Assembly (NCBI RefSeq): GCF_004345425.1
Contig: NZ_SLVP01000002.1
Location: forward strand, 1,188,357-1,252,356
Length of the DNA: 64,000 nt
Origin: Paenibacillus sp. BK033
GTDB taxonomy: Bacteria; Bacillota; Bacilli; Paenibacillales; Paenibacillaceae
Reading direction: 5' to 3'
Part shown: positions 9,138-18,429 of the stretch, piece by piece
Numbering within the stretch: position 1 is the first letter of the stretch
How the letters are laid out: every line of letters starts with the position of its first letter
Translations under genes and position numbers: made by a program
Notes under the pieces: model-generated
What the model saw: only the letters and a program-made list of their open reading frames with translations
The model's database searches: none
Told to the model about the DNA's origin: nothing

Positions 9138-10745
9138 CTATTGGATTTGATTCACATATTTGCTGGGCGTAATTCCCATATGCTTTTTGAAGCATTTGCT
9201 GAAATAATTGGCGTCGGCATAGCCCACCCGGTTCGCTACGTTTTGGATAACCTTCTCTCCTTGATCAAACAGCTCTTTCGCTTTAATGATCCTTATTTCG
9301 GTCAGGTAGTCATTGATCGTAAAGGTCGTTTCCTTTTTGAATACGAAGCAGAGATGATTGTAATTCATATGGACGCTTCTCGCTATATCCTCTATTCTTA
9401 ATTCCTCGTTGCCATAGTGATTCGAAATGTACGCTTTAACCTCCTCTATCACTTTGGCGGCTCTATTGGTTTTGCGGCTATGCACGTGATCCATCGCCTT
9501 TAGAATTAAAGCATGTATCCACTCGTCCAATTCTTTGAACGTCTTCATTCGCTGAACGTGCTGGATCATGTCGGGCTGCGTCGTATCCCGGAAAACATCC
9601 TCAAAGCTTTGCGAGGCTTCGGCCAAAAATTCAAGGCATGTGGAAACGATCTCGATTCCGGCAAGCAGCAGCATTTCCATGGAGGCTTTTTGATCGCGGG
9701 CATCACGAAAAAATCGGACGAGCCATTCTTCCGTCTCGGTGATATTTCCGATCCGCATGAGCATCAGCAAGCCGCTCCTCTTCTCCACCGAGTACAGCCC
9801 GGCTTTCGTTCCGGGATCCACCTGCGAGGAATGAACGAAAACCTTGTTGCCGCCCCATACAAACCGATGCCTCAAGGCCATTATCGCTTCCTTATACGAA
9901 TCCGGGATGGACTCAAACGTATCGCAGCCGGTGCCTAAGCCGATCGTAACCGTACAGGCTGTATCGCTCTGTACGGTTAATCTTATCTTTTCGCAAATCG
10001 TTTCCAGATTGTTGAAGGAGCCTTCTGGCTCACCTAAGATCAGAACGAGACGCCCGTCTTGATCCTGGCAACTTACGCTGTGATAGGCGCTTTGCATGCA
10101 GCGCTTAGCGATTTCCTGCACCATGGCTTTATGAATGCGCATCCCCTCGTCAGGATGGCTCTGATCGTCTGCATCCAGATCGACGACAACCGCCCGGTAA
10201 TGCAACCCTTCCAGCGGTATTCCCAGATCGTGCAATCGATCCGGCTGCGGCCGCGATCTGGAGCTGCCGCTGTCTCGCAGCCAACCGCTCAGCACTTGTT
10301 CCTTCATGAAGGACAAGCCCTCGCTAGCCTGCTTTCTCAAATCGTCCAGTTCAAGCTCTCCCAGACGCTCCGATCGTATCAGCTCCTTTATATTCAGCAA
10401 AGAGCCCTGGAGCTCTTCTTCATTGATCGGCTTCAGCACGTAGTTCACAACCCCCAATTGCACGGCCTGCCTGGCATACGCAAATTCGCTGTGACCCGAC
10501 AACACCAGAAATTTTGTTTTCTGGTCGCGCTCCTTGGCTTTATGGATAAACTCCAATCCGTCCATGATCGGCATATTCATATCGACTAACACAACATCCG
10601 GCTCTACCTCGGGCATCAGCTCCAGCGCTTCCGCCCCGTTTTTGGCTTCTCCCGCTATTTGGAATCCCAGCTCGCTCCAGGGCAGCGAAATCTTCAAGGC
10701 TTGCCTGAAGTAGAATTCATCATCGACGATAAGCACTTTGTACAC
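9138..10745 (-). CDS. AraC-type two-component response regulator (YesN-like)
   Basis: 535 residues from a GTG at 10745 (VYKVLIVDDE), chosen because AGGAGG lies 7 bases upstream; the open frame continues 66 codons further with no domain and no ribosome site. Receiver domain at residues 1-120 with acidic pair D8-D9, phosphoacceptor D55 in VLVDMNMP and conserved K in NYVLKPI. A long linker precedes a C-terminal AraC double helix-turn-helix (about 430-535) with NVANRVGYADANYFSKCFKK. Partner of the kinase encoded 55 bases upstream; it presumably activates the adjacent sugar-uptake operon. Confidence 0.92.
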   Translation of the reverse strand: MYKVLIVDDEFYFRQALKISLPWSELGFQIAGEAKNGAEALELMPEVEPDVVLVDMNMPIMDGLEFIHKAKERDQKTKFLVLSGHSEFAYARQAVQLGVVNYVLKPINEEELQGSLLNIKELIRSERLGELELDDLRKQASEGLSFMKEQVLSGWLRDSGSSRSRPQPDRLHDLGIPLEGLHYRAVVVDLDADDQSHPDEGMRIHKAMVQEIAKRCMQSAYHSVSCQDQDGRLVLILGEPEGSFNNLETICEKIRLTVQSDTACTVTIGLGTGCDTFESIPDSYKEAIMALRHRFVWGGNKVFVHSSQVDPGTKAGLYSVEKRSGLLMLMRIGNITETEEWLVRFFRDARDQKASMEMLLLAGIEIVSTCLEFLAEASQSFEDVFRDTTQPDMIQHVQRMKTFKELDEWIHALILKAMDHVHSRKTNRAAKVIEEVKAYISNHYGNEELRIEDIARSVHMNYNHLCFVFKKETTFTINDYLTEIRIIKAKELFDQGEKVIQNVANRVGYADANYFSKCFKKHMGITPSKYVNQIQ

Positions 10746-10800
10746 GTTCCGTTCCTCCTGTTCAATTCCATCCTTGGCATGCGAATTATAGAAAAGAGCC

Positions 10801-12615
10801 TTATGAATGCGGTGGTAGCTCTTGCGGACGAAGAGGCAATAGGATGATAATTTTCGTGTAAACGCCGTATTCGCTTTCAACTTGCAGACCGTATCGGTCC
10901 CCGTACAGCATTCGGATCCGATTGGATACGCTCCTGATCCCAAACCCGCCGCCTTCCGAAGAGACGCCGGATTCCGCCATTATCGCCTTCGTCTGATCCT
11001 TGTGCATGCCGGCCCCGTTATCGTAAATTTCGATTTCGATATGATTGCCAGAGCGCCTCCCCGTGACGCGTATGATTCCTTTTTCCTGTTTAAGCTTCAA
11101 CCCGTGATAGATCGCATTCTCCACGATGGGCTGCAAGGTCAGCTTCGGTATCGAATAGGTCAAAATCTCATCGTCGATATCCATCGTGTACGCCATATAT
11201 TCCACGTAACGAAGCTGCTGAATTTCCAAATAGCTTTCCGTAAGACGCATCTCTTCGCCGATGGATATAATATCGTAGCCTTTGCTTAACGAGATTTTAT
11301 AAAAGTTTGCCATGTATTGGGCGGCCGTTATGGCCTGCTTCCCCAATCCCAGCTTAATAAGGGAAATAATTGTTTCCACCGTATTGTACAAAAAATGAGG
11401 CTTCACTTGCGATTGCAGCAATTTAAATTCGATCTCCGCCTTTGTTCTTTGTTTCTCGACGTTCTCAGCCATAAGCGCCTCAATGCGGTCCATTAGATTA
11501 TTAAAGCCCTCGCTTAAATATCCGATTTCGTCCGTTGATTGGTACGAGCTTCTGACCTGCATCTTTCCGCTCCGGATTTCCCTCATGGTCTTGGCAAGCC
11601 GGAAGATGGGGCGGGTGATCGATCGTGACAATTGAAAAGAGACCATTAATGCCAGCAGCAAGCATGCCGCCCCGATCCCGATGATCAATTGATTAATCTC
11701 CTTCCGTTCCGACGTAATCTCATTCATCGGGATAGCGCTTACAATTGTCCATTGCAGCGGTTCGAAGCGATGGGTGAGGATCAGCATTTCCCGACTTCCG
11801 CTCCCTTGCGTAAAGCTTGCGTCTTTACCGTCATCGGGGATGCTAATGGAGGCGGCTTCCTTGAAGTCCCGGTATAGCATGGCTTTATTCTGCGCGGAAA
11901 TAATCCGGCCGTCGGCATCTACGATATAAAATTCACCGCCTTTGTTTTTCCCCTCCTCGTAAATGGAAGCGATTGTCGTTTCTTTGACGTACAGAAAAAT
12001 TCGGCCGATCGTTTTTCCCGTATCTTTGTGGATGACTGTTTTGGAAACCGCAAATACGTTGTCATCCCCTTCGTATAAGAATCTGAATTTAATCAACCCC
12101 GTCCAAATGGGCAAATAGGTCCGGTCATCCGCTCCGTAACCGTATCCAAATAGACGTGCAGCGTAGGCATTGTCGGCGAATCCAACGTCCACCCAATGTT
12201 GATTGGAGGTAAGAATGCTGACGGCTTTGATTTTGGTATTAGGCTCGACAATGTTGCTGATCGTCTCGGAAAGGGTTTTGTTCATCGAGAGGTTGTTTAA
12301 GCCTTCAACCGGCTTGATCGCATTGGGCTCGTTATTTAATAAGTAATCGTAATAGAGGGCGTTCTGCAATCGATAATCGCTGGCTAGAATTTTGGAATAA
12401 TCTTCAATGGAGGATAGCAAGGTTTGAAGATTGTTTTTGATGAGCACAAGCTCCCGGGATGAATTATTTGTGGCTTTATCGATAATTGCCTTCTGTGATA
12501 TCGTGTTGGCAAAGATCGACTGGGTGGAAATAAATACGACAATGATTAGAATATTGGAGATGAATATTTTATTCTTAATGGAAATCCCGCCTATATAATT
12601 CGAGAATCCTTTCAT
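10801..12615 (-). CDS. YesM-type sensor histidine kinase
   Basis: 604 residues from the ATG at 12615 (MKGFSNYIGG), preceded by AAGGAAG. Architecture: membrane helix (about 15-40), extracytoplasmic dCache-like sensor, second helix, HAMP linker (SRSITRPIFRLAKTM), His_kinase region with H-box QSQVKPHFLYNTVE (His about 407), then HATPase with N-box LQPIVENAIYHG and G-box DNGAGM. YesM/LytS-type kinases of this kind pair with AraC regulators such as the one directly downstream. It likely senses an extracellular sugar, perhaps through the binding protein. A degenerate copy of its sensor region occurs at 26268-26340. Confidence 0.92.
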   Translation of the reverse strand: MKGFSNYIGGISIKNKIFISNILIIVVFISTQSIFANTISQKAIIDKATNNSSRELVLIKNNLQTLLSSIEDYSKILASDYRLQNALYYDYLLNNEPNAIKPVEGLNNLSMNKTLSETISNIVEPNTKIKAVSILTSNQHWVDVGFADNAYAARLFGYGYGADDRTYLPIWTGLIKFRFLYEGDDNVFAVSKTVIHKDTGKTIGRIFLYVKETTIASIYEEGKNKGGEFYIVDADGRIISAQNKAMLYRDFKEAASISIPDDGKDASFTQGSGSREMLILTHRFEPLQWTIVSAIPMNEITSERKEINQLIIGIGAACLLLALMVSFQLSRSITRPIFRLAKTMREIRSGKMQVRSSYQSTDEIGYLSEGFNNLMDRIEALMAENVEKQRTKAEIEFKLLQSQVKPHFLYNTVETIISLIKLGLGKQAITAAQYMANFYKISLSKGYDIISIGEEMRLTESYLEIQQLRYVEYMAYTMDIDDEILTYSIPKLTLQPIVENAIYHGLKLKQEKGIIRVTGRRSGNHIEIEIYDNGAGMHKDQTKAIMAESGVSSEGGGFGIRSVSNRIRMLYGDRYGLQVESEYGVYTKIIILLPLRPQELPPHS

Positions 12616-12730
12616 TTCGTCATTTCTTCCTTTCTCTTCATTAGGACAAGGAATGTGGAAAGAACAACCGGGGTACATTCAGGATAACAGAGGTTTAATG
12701 AGTGTCAACTTGAAATGTTGGAATAAACTT

Positions 12731-12763
12731 AAAAAAAGAAAGCCGGCAATTGACCAGCTTTCT
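12731..12763 (-). terminator. Terminator after esterase gene
   Basis: 10-bp stem (CCAGCTTTCT pairing AGAAAGCCGG with one G-T pair) followed on the minus strand by seven T residues, 16 bases past the esterase stop. It separates the esterase from the kinase gene. Confidence 0.85.
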
Positions 12764-12778
12764 CCCGGAACCTTGGTT

Positions 12779-13849
12779 CTAAAGCGTCTTCCGAATAACA
12801 TCCGATTCTGCATATTCCTCGTTATTTCTAAATATCAAACGGCTAAAATTGTAGGCACCGTTATTCCAAACGTTAAAATCGTGAAAACCGTCCTTAATCA
12901 GAACTTGATAAAAAGGACCAAGGTGATTTCCCGCTTGGTCTATAAGCCCCTCTATCGATTTCGCGTAGCTCGTAATGGCAACGCCATCGGCATCTCCGCA
13001 GGTCATATACAGCAGCCGGAGCTTATAATCGGATGAGGCCAGGCTTGCTCCAAGAACGCTGCCTTCACTCGACGTGGGAGCATTCGAAAAAGCTCCGACA
13101 TAAGCGAACAAATCGATCAAGCCTGGCGCAAGCACCGTTTTGTCCAGCCCGTTGTTCCAGGCACTCTCGGTTCCCGTGAATCGCGTCGAATCGTATCTGT
13201 AACCGCCGACAATCAGATTCAGAGCCTGCATTCCTCCCATCGAAAGCCCGGCGATCGCTCGATGCATGCGATTATAAAAAATTCCCTCGGGTGTTGTATT
13301 ATTTATGTTTGCGAATGTTTTGTAGTTTGATTCTATAAACGGAATCAAATCGTATCGCAGCTCGTAATCGAAGTAATAGAACCCCAGCATATTGGTTCCT
13401 TCGGTAGTAAAGGAAGCGTCCGTCCAGTCATGCGCGCTTCTTCCGTTGGGGAACACGACGATCAGCGGTTCGATGTCCCCGTTTGCAATGAGATTGTCGA
13501 ATAAATTGCAAATGATATATCGCTCGTCAACCTGACCGTTGCTGCTTAACCACTCGAATTGATTACCGCCGACGCCGTGAAGCAAATACAATACATTGTA
13601 TTTGACGGTCGTGTCGTTTGGATCATAGCCCGCAGGCATGTATACATTGCATCTCTTCGATAGGGTATCGCCCTCAACGGTTTCTCTTCCCGCTTCGCTG
13701 ATCCCGATGTTCCGATTGGTGACAAGCTGCCGCGACGAATGAATATAGTTGCTTACCTCATAGGAAACCTCTTGAATCGTACCTTGAAGCTCACCATTAA
13801 CTGACCTAAGATATTCGGCAGGTACCGCTGTCACATTCCGATTGTTCAT
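12779..13849 (-). CDS. Putative esterase (esterase D / CE1-like alpha/beta hydrolase)
   Basis: 356 residues without a signal peptide. YLLHGVGGNQFEW is the oxyanion-region strand of the Esterase_D fold, and GLSMGGMQ carries the nucleophile serine; the acid and the histidine (likely DGFHDFNVW) follow near the C-terminus. Such proteins include feruloyl and acetyl-xylan esterases, which remove side groups from xylan or xylan oligomers; the cytoplasmic location suggests it works on imported oligosaccharides. Own terminator at 12731-12763, ribosome site GAAGGGA before ATG. Family secure, substrate inferred. Confidence 0.8.
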   Translation of the reverse strand: MNNRNVTAVPAEYLRSVNGELQGTIQEVSYEVSNYIHSSRQLVTNRNIGISEAGRETVEGDTLSKRCNVYMPAGYDPNDTTVKYNVLYLLHGVGGNQFEWLSSNGQVDERYIICNLFDNLIANGDIEPLIVVFPNGRSAHDWTDASFTTEGTNMLGFYYFDYELRYDLIPFIESNYKTFANINNTTPEGIFYNRMHRAIAGLSMGGMQALNLIVGGYRYDSTRFTGTESAWNNGLDKTVLAPGLIDLFAYVGAFSNAPTSSEGSVLGASLASSDYKLRLLYMTCGDADGVAITSYAKSIEGLIDQAGNHLGPFYQVLIKDGFHDFNVWNNGAYNFSRLIFRNNEEYAESDVIRKTL

Positions 13850-14001
13850 CGTTCATTATCGTCCCTTCGTCGCATGGTTATCATAGTTTAATATTATCAT
13901 GACGATTTAGAGGGACGTAACCTTACAAACTATATATTTACTTACAATTATTTATCCGATGTACGCCGGAATCAGTTATCAGTTATCGGCAAAAAAAATT
14001 C

Positions 14002-14063
14002 TTTACTGATCGTTCCCAATAGGGTATGATGTGTTTAGGCCTATTTAGAATGATCATTCTCAA
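14002..14063 (+). promoter_or_regulatory. SDR promoter with TetR-type operator
   Basis: Possible sigma-A promoter TTTACT - 17 bp - TATGAT (14002-14030), followed 13 bases later by the operator TTTAGAATGATCATTCTCAA (14044-14063), symmetric at 9 of 10 half-site positions. Closely related operators occur at 19719-19738 and 21463-21482. Confidence 0.6.
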
Positions 14064-14127
14064 AAGATGTCGAATAGGGACAAAATCAATAGGATTCATC
14101 AAATAAAAGGAGAAGGAGCAATTCTAC

Positions 14128-14889
14128 ATGACTGCAAACCAAAGCAATCTCGAAGGGAAAGTCGCTTTCATTACTGGAGGAAACCGGGGCATCGGTCTGG
14201 AGACGGCACGCGGATTAGGCAAGCTCGGCGCTCATGTCGTCATCGGTTCACGCGATGCGGAGAAAGGAAAAGTCGCGGCAGCAGCGCTGCAGGCAGAGGG
14301 TATCCAAGCGGAGAGCATTAAATTCGATGTGCTTCTGGCTGAAGACCGTCAAGCCGCATATGCTTTCTTTGACCAAAAGTATGGGAAGCTCGATATCCTG
14401 ATTAACAATGCCGGGGTGCAAAAGGAGGTCGAGCATCTTGTACCGATGAACGAAACCAGCAGCGTAACGCCGGATATTGTTCGTGATACGTTCGAAGCCA
14501 ATTTCTTCACCTTGGTTGAACTGACGCAATTGCTTTTGCCATTGATTCGCAAATCGCCAGCTGGCAGAATCGTCAATTTGTCCAGCGTTCTAGGTTCCCT
14601 TACGCTGCATTCCAATCCGGAAGCGCCTATCTACGACATGAAGGTATTCGCGTACGACACGTCCAAAGCAGCGGTGAATATGTTTACGATTCATTTGGCG
14701 CACGAGCTCCGGGATACGCCGATTAAAGTCAACTCCGCGCATCCGGGCTGGGTGAAGACCGAAATCGGTGGGCAATACGCCGAATTGGACGCTGCGGAAG
14801 GCAGCAAGACAAGCGTGATGTTGGCTTCGCTCCCTGCTGACGGGCCGACCGGTCAGTTCTTCTTTATGCATAATCAGCTTCCTTGGTAA
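14128..14889 (+). CDS. SDR family NAD(P)-dependent oxidoreductase
   Basis: 253 residues, the normal length for classical short-chain dehydrogenases. The Rossmann cofactor motif TGGNRGIG is at 16-23, NNAG at 93-96, and the catalytic set Ser152/153, Tyr176 and Lys180 (YDTSK). Resembles carbonyl-reductase-like SDRs that act on quinones or aldehydes. AAAGGAGAAGGAG precedes ATG. It carries the same operator as the hydrolase and GNAT genes and so probably belongs to the regulon of the TetR at 19922. Substrate not deducible. Confidence 0.88.
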   Translation: MTANQSNLEGKVAFITGGNRGIGLETARGLGKLGAHVVIGSRDAEKGKVAAAALQAEGIQAESIKFDVLLAEDRQAAYAFFDQKYGKLDILINNAGVQKEVEHLVPMNETSSVTPDIVRDTFEANFFTLVELTQLLLPLIRKSPAGRIVNLSSVLGSLTLHSNPEAPIYDMKVFAYDTSKAAVNMFTIHLAHELRDTPIKVNSAHPGWVKTEIGGQYAELDAAEGSKTSVMLASLPADGPTGQFFFMHNQLPW

Positions 14890-14968
14890 ACCTTTAGTGA
14901 AATGAAAGCCGCGCGATGAAATCGCGCGGCTTTTCCTTTTATCCTTTTTCAATCTCAAGGCGCTGCGA

Positions 14969-15280
14969 CTAAGCGTTTTCCTTCGACCTCGATCCGATCA
15001 GGTAACCGATAATCGTCGATTCAACGGGAAGCACCACGAGCGTCCATATTTCCTTTAAGCCGAAGTCAGGCGAACGGTATTGGTCGGGGATCAACGTATA
15101 GACCAGAGCAATGAGAAGAACGCTGAGGGCTATCGTACCGACGATATACAGACGCACGTTCTCGCCCGAACCGAAGAATTTGCCAAGGAAGCCAAGCTCC
15201 GCTTTGCGTTTGTCGTTCTCCGCGTTCACCGCTATGATCTTGCTGGCTACCCGCGGATCCTGAATTTCGATTTTGTTCAT
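14969..15280 (-). CDS. Small membrane protein of unknown function
   Basis: 103 residues from the ATG at 15280. A charged N-terminal half (NAENDKRKAELGFLGKFFG) is followed by two hydrophobic segments (about 45-66 and 82-97) and a short basic tail, so it is probably a two-pass membrane protein with both ends in the cytoplasm. Its ATG overlaps the stop of the upstream gene in an ATGA junction, which implies translational coupling. AGGAGG is 12 bases upstream inside the previous gene. I do not recognise a family. Confidence 0.65.
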   Translation of the reverse strand: MNKIEIQDPRVASKIIAVNAENDKRKAELGFLGKFFGSGENVRLYIVGTIALSVLLIALVYTLIPDQYRSPDFGLKEIWTLVVLPVESTIIGYLIGSRSKENA

Positions 15281-15642
15281 ACCGTCCCGGCCTCCTCGCC
15301 CGCATAGAAAGTGAAGGCCAAGGCCCAAGACGACGCATCGTAATTAACAGTCACTTCGTAACGCAAAGATAGTTTGCGGTTGTTCAATACGCCGAGCTGG
15401 ATCATGTCTTGATTGCCGATCGGCTTGCCTCGCGGAAAATTAACGCAGGCGATGCGGACTTCATTGTAACGGACCAGCCTAATATCCGTCATATAGTCGT
15501 CTCGCTCCGATTCGAATTCAATGCAAAACACGAATGTCAGCGGATCGTTCTCTTCCGACAACACGACTTGGATCGGATTCATTCCGTAGGCGAGAACGCG
15601 GCCGTAATACACGGCTTCGAATCCGCCGGACTTAATTTTCAT
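15277..15642 (-). CDS. Hypothetical protein, possibly DUF6864-like
   Basis: 121 residues from the ATG at 15642 (MKIKSGGFEAVYYG), preceded by GGAGGG. Predicted mostly beta strand, with no signal peptide or membrane segment. The pattern of a short N-terminal strand, TFVFCIEF, an internal acidic turn, NNRKLSLRYEV and a closing AFTFYAGEE recalls the DUF6864 group, but this is from memory and uncertain. Coupled by ATGA to the membrane protein downstream, so the two probably form one complex or process. Isolated from neighbours by about 210 bp upstream. Confidence 0.6.
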   Translation of the reverse strand: MKIKSGGFEAVYYGRVLAYGMNPIQVVLSEENDPLTFVFCIEFESERDDYMTDIRLVRYNEVRIACVNFPRGKPIGNQDMIQLGVLNNRKLSLRYEVTVNYDASSWALAFTFYAGEEAGTV

Positions 15643-15803
15643 CGTTATCCCTCCGCGGCAATCCGTCATCGTACAAGCTCATTAGTACAGTGTACGAGCA
15701 GGTGCGCGTGTTCATGCCACTAAATCGACATCTCCAAAACCGGTGGAGACCAAAAAGAAGGGCATTTCCGGTTTCTTCAGCAGATTTCCGATCATAACGC
15801 ATC

Positions 15804-15845
15804 AAAAAATAAAGAGCTACAAGAAAGTTTCCTTTCTTATAGCTC
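15804..15845 (-). terminator. Terminator after cysN, near-copy of the ABC-F leader terminator
   Basis: 14-bp stem (GAGCTACAAGAAAG with CTTTCTTATAGCTC, one G-T pair) followed on the minus strand by a T-rich tract, 12 bases past the cysN stop. Sequence and loop are closely similar to the hairpin at 25868-25910 in front of the ABC-F gene. Confidence 0.8.
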
Positions 15846-15857
15846 AAATTGATGAAA

Positions 15858-17504
15858 CTATACTTGAATGAGAGCCTTCACAACACGTTTTACAATATCG
15901 CTAGCCGCTTCTTCGATTGAAGAGTGTGCGGCAACCTCGATTGGCAAAAGGGCTTGACCGATTATGTCTTGCGCAATGGCTTGGTCATTGTCATTCTTGG
16001 AACTGAACGGTACCAATGCAACAAGTCCCGCATCGTTTAGCAATGCGGCGTAAGCTGCGATTTGCTGCACGGATTCTCCTGAGCCGTTATCGATCAGCAT
16101 CGTATGATAACCTCTGGCTACCAACCGTTTCTCGATTTCCTTTGCAAGAGCCGAATTATCCAGAACGGAGCCCGTAAGCCAAATCGTTAACGGCTGCTGA
16201 CCTTTTTGCTGGGCACGAACATCTCTGGTGATTTCCGTATCGATCCGGACGGCAGTGTCAGAGGTTTGAAGAGCTTCGTCAATAACGCCGCAAGCGGAGG
16301 TCATATTCGTTACGCGATCGATGAGAATAAACCCGCCGATGCTTTTATTTTTTTCAAACGAGTCAAAAACAATACCATCCGATAATGAAAATTCGCATTT
16401 AGCCAATTCATTCTTAACCACATGATCGGCCGAAACCGTATTTCCAGTATTAATATCGATTTTGTAATTGATTGCTGTCACCGTACAAGGAAGGACCTTC
16501 GTGCCGACCTTCACCAAATAATTTCTCCCCGGCGTCAGGACCGAATCATCCATCCAAAGAATCGTAGCGCTAAAGCTGTCCGCCTCTTGGAGCTTATTGT
16601 CCTTCGTAAACACGCAGCCGCGCGACACGTCGACTTCCCGATCCAATTGAATCGTGACAGGCTGCCCGGCATGAGCCGAATTCCTGTCTTGGTCCGTTAC
16701 TAAGATTCGTTTAACCTTCGCCTTCTCATGGCTAGGCAGGGTTATCAGTTCATCGCCAACCGCGATGCTGCCGGCCTCAATCTGGCCTTGGAAGCCGCGG
16801 AAGGTGTGGTCCGGCCGGCATACCCGCTGAATGGGCATCATAAACGGCTTTGCCTCGTCGCTTGTATGAACATCAACACTCTCCAAATACGGCAGCAAAG
16901 CAAGCCCCTTGTACCAAGGCGTATTCGGCGATTTCTTCGTTATGTTATCCCCTTCCGTTGCGGAAACAGGGATTACCTGGATGCTCTCAAACCGGAATTC
17001 AGTCGTGATGCGGGAGAACTCCTCTTTGATTTCATCAAATTTCTCCGGGTCAAAACCCACCAAATCCATTTTGTTTACCGCCAGAACCAGATGCTTAATC
17101 CCCATGAGGGCGCAAATCCGGGTATGGCGCTTCGTTTGAGTAATAATCCCTTTGGTTGCGTCCACCAGTATAACGGCAAGATCGGCAAAGGATGCGCCTA
17201 CGGCCATGTTGCGCGTATATTCTTCATGCCCCGGCGTATCCGCTACAATGAACGAACGGTGATCCGTCGTAAAGTACCGGTAAGCCACATCAATCGTAAT
17301 CCCCTGCTCGCGTTCCGCAAGCAGCCCGTCAAGAAGCAAGGAGTAGTCGATTTTGCCGCCGCGGCTGCCCAGCCTGCTGTCCAGCTCAAGCGCTCTCTCC
17401 TGGTCGGCGAACAAGAGCTTAGCCTCATAAAGCATATGTCCAATCAAGGTGGATTTGCCGTCATCCACGCTTCCGCAAGTAATAAATTTAAGCAGACTCT
17501 TCAT
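15858..17504 (-). CDS. cysN: Sulfate adenylyltransferase GTPase subunit CysN with degenerate APS-kinase-like tail
   Basis: 548 residues. GTPase domain with G1 GSVDDGKST (11-19), G3 DTPGHEEYTRNM and G4 NKMD, then two beta-barrel domains as in EF-Tu, ending near residue 435. With CysD it makes adenylylsulfate (APS) from sulfate and ATP, driven by GTP. Residues about 437-548 align to an APS kinase (CysC): the lead-in QQPLTIWLTG and KRLVARGYHTMLIDNG are conserved, but the expected Walker A GLSGSGKST is replaced by GSVLDNSAL, so the tail should not bind ATP as a kinase. The start lies 1 base after the cysD stop. Function of the main domain is secure. Confidence 0.93.
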   Translation of the reverse strand: MKSLLKFITCGSVDDGKSTLIGHMLYEAKLLFADQERALELDSRLGSRGGKIDYSLLLDGLLAEREQGITIDVAYRYFTTDHRSFIVADTPGHEEYTRNMAVGASFADLAVILVDATKGIITQTKRHTRICALMGIKHLVLAVNKMDLVGFDPEKFDEIKEEFSRITTEFRFESIQVIPVSATEGDNITKKSPNTPWYKGLALLPYLESVDVHTSDEAKPFMMPIQRVCRPDHTFRGFQGQIEAGSIAVGDELITLPSHEKAKVKRILVTDQDRNSAHAGQPVTIQLDREVDVSRGCVFTKDNKLQEADSFSATILWMDDSVLTPGRNYLVKVGTKVLPCTVTAINYKIDINTGNTVSADHVVKNELAKCEFSLSDGIVFDSFEKNKSIGGFILIDRVTNMTSACGVIDEALQTSDTAVRIDTEITRDVRAQQKGQQPLTIWLTGSVLDNSALAKEIEKRLVARGYHTMLIDNGSGESVQQIAAYAALLNDAGLVALVPFSSKNDNDQAIAQDIIGQALLPIEVAAHSSIEEAASDIVKRVVKALIQV

Positions 17505-17505
17505 C

Positions 17506-18429
17506 TTAGAAATAGCCCTCCCGTTTACGTCTCTCCATGCTTCCCGCTTCTTCCTGGTCGATTACCCTTGTTGTCCGTTCGGAGGATACCGCACCAAGCG
17601 TTTCTTCGATGATCGCATCCAGCGTATCGGCCTCTGACGGAGCGCCGCCAGTGAGCGGATAGCAGCCTAAAGTGCGGAACCGCATCTTTGCCATTTCAAT
17701 CTTCTCGCCGGGCTCGAGCTTCATACGCTCATCATCCACCATAATCATCTGCCCGTCACGGTTGACGACAGGCCGTTCTTTCGCGAAGTAGAGTGGCACG
17801 ATATCAATATTCTCCCTGCGAATGTATTGCCAGATATCCTTTTCCGTCCAGTTGGAAATCGGGAATACGCGAATGCTTTCGCCCTTATTGATTCTGGTGT
17901 TGAACAGCTTCCACATTTCCGGCCGCTGATTTTTCGGATCCCAGGCATGATTCTTATTGCGGAAGGAGAAAATCCGCTCCTTCGCGCGCGACTTTTCCTC
18001 ATCGCGTCTTCCGCCGCCAAAAGCAGCCGTAAATCCGTATTTGTCCAACCCTTGCTTTAGGGCTTGGGTTTTCATAATATCCGTATAGGCGGAACCATGA
18101 TCGAATGGGTTGATCCCTTGCTCAATCCCTTCCTGATTGGAGTGAACAAGCATCTTTATTCCGAATTCTTTCGCCTTGCGGTCGCGGAATTCAATCATCT
18201 CTTTGAACTTCCATGTCGTATCGATATGAAGGAAAGGAAACGGCGGCTTCTCCGGATAAAATGCTTTCAGCGCCAAATGCAGCATCACGGAGCTGTCCTT
18301 ACCGATCGAGTACAGCATGACGGGATTTTCACATTCCGCCGCTACTTCCCGAATAATATAAATCGCTTCAGCCTCGAGTTGATCCAGATGTGTCGTTGCA
18401 TCTATGGAATCAAGCATCAAATTGTCCAT
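17506..18429 (-). CDS. cysD: Sulfate adenylyltransferase subunit 2, CysD
   Basis: 307 residues, full family length. PP-loop ATP pyrophosphatase motif [12 protein letters not shown] begins at residue 41, and the conserved [19 protein letters not shown] is present as [12 protein letters not shown]. It catalyses the adenylation step of sulfate activation in complex with CysN, encoded next in the operon. Ribosome site AAAGGGAGG lies 11 bases before ATG. Many Firmicutes use the unrelated single-chain Sat enzyme, so a CysDN pair is notable for the group but known in Paenibacillus. No CysC, CysH or sulfate permease is in the window. Confidence 0.95.
   Translation of the reverse strand: MDNLMLDSIDATTHLDQLEAEAIYIIREVAAECENPVMLYSIGKDSSVMLHLALKAFYPEKPPFPFLHIDTTWKFKEMIEFRDRKAKEFGIKMLVHSNQEGIEQGINPFDHGSAYTDIMKTQALKQGLDKYGFTAAFGGGRRDEEKSRAKERIFSFRNKNHAWDPKNQRPEMWKLFNTRINKGESIRVFPISNWTEKDIWQYIRRENIDIVPLYFAKERPVVNRDGQMIMVDDERMKLEPGEKIEMAKMRFRTLGCYPLTGGAPSEADTLDAIIEETLGAVSSERTTRVIDQEEAGSMERRKREGYF

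Noticed and set aside
10746..10943. 66-codon N-terminal extension of the response regulator
   Set aside because: No start with ribosome site and it runs into the end of the kinase gene; GTG 10745 after AGGAGG begins exactly at the receiver domain.
15632..15847. 71-codon minus-strand frame downstream of cysN
   Set aside because: Begins inside the cysN terminator and overlaps the better supported gene starting at 15642.
16728..17612. 294-codon plus-strand frame
   Set aside because: Antisense to cysN and the end of cysD, both clearly real; no domain or ribosome site.
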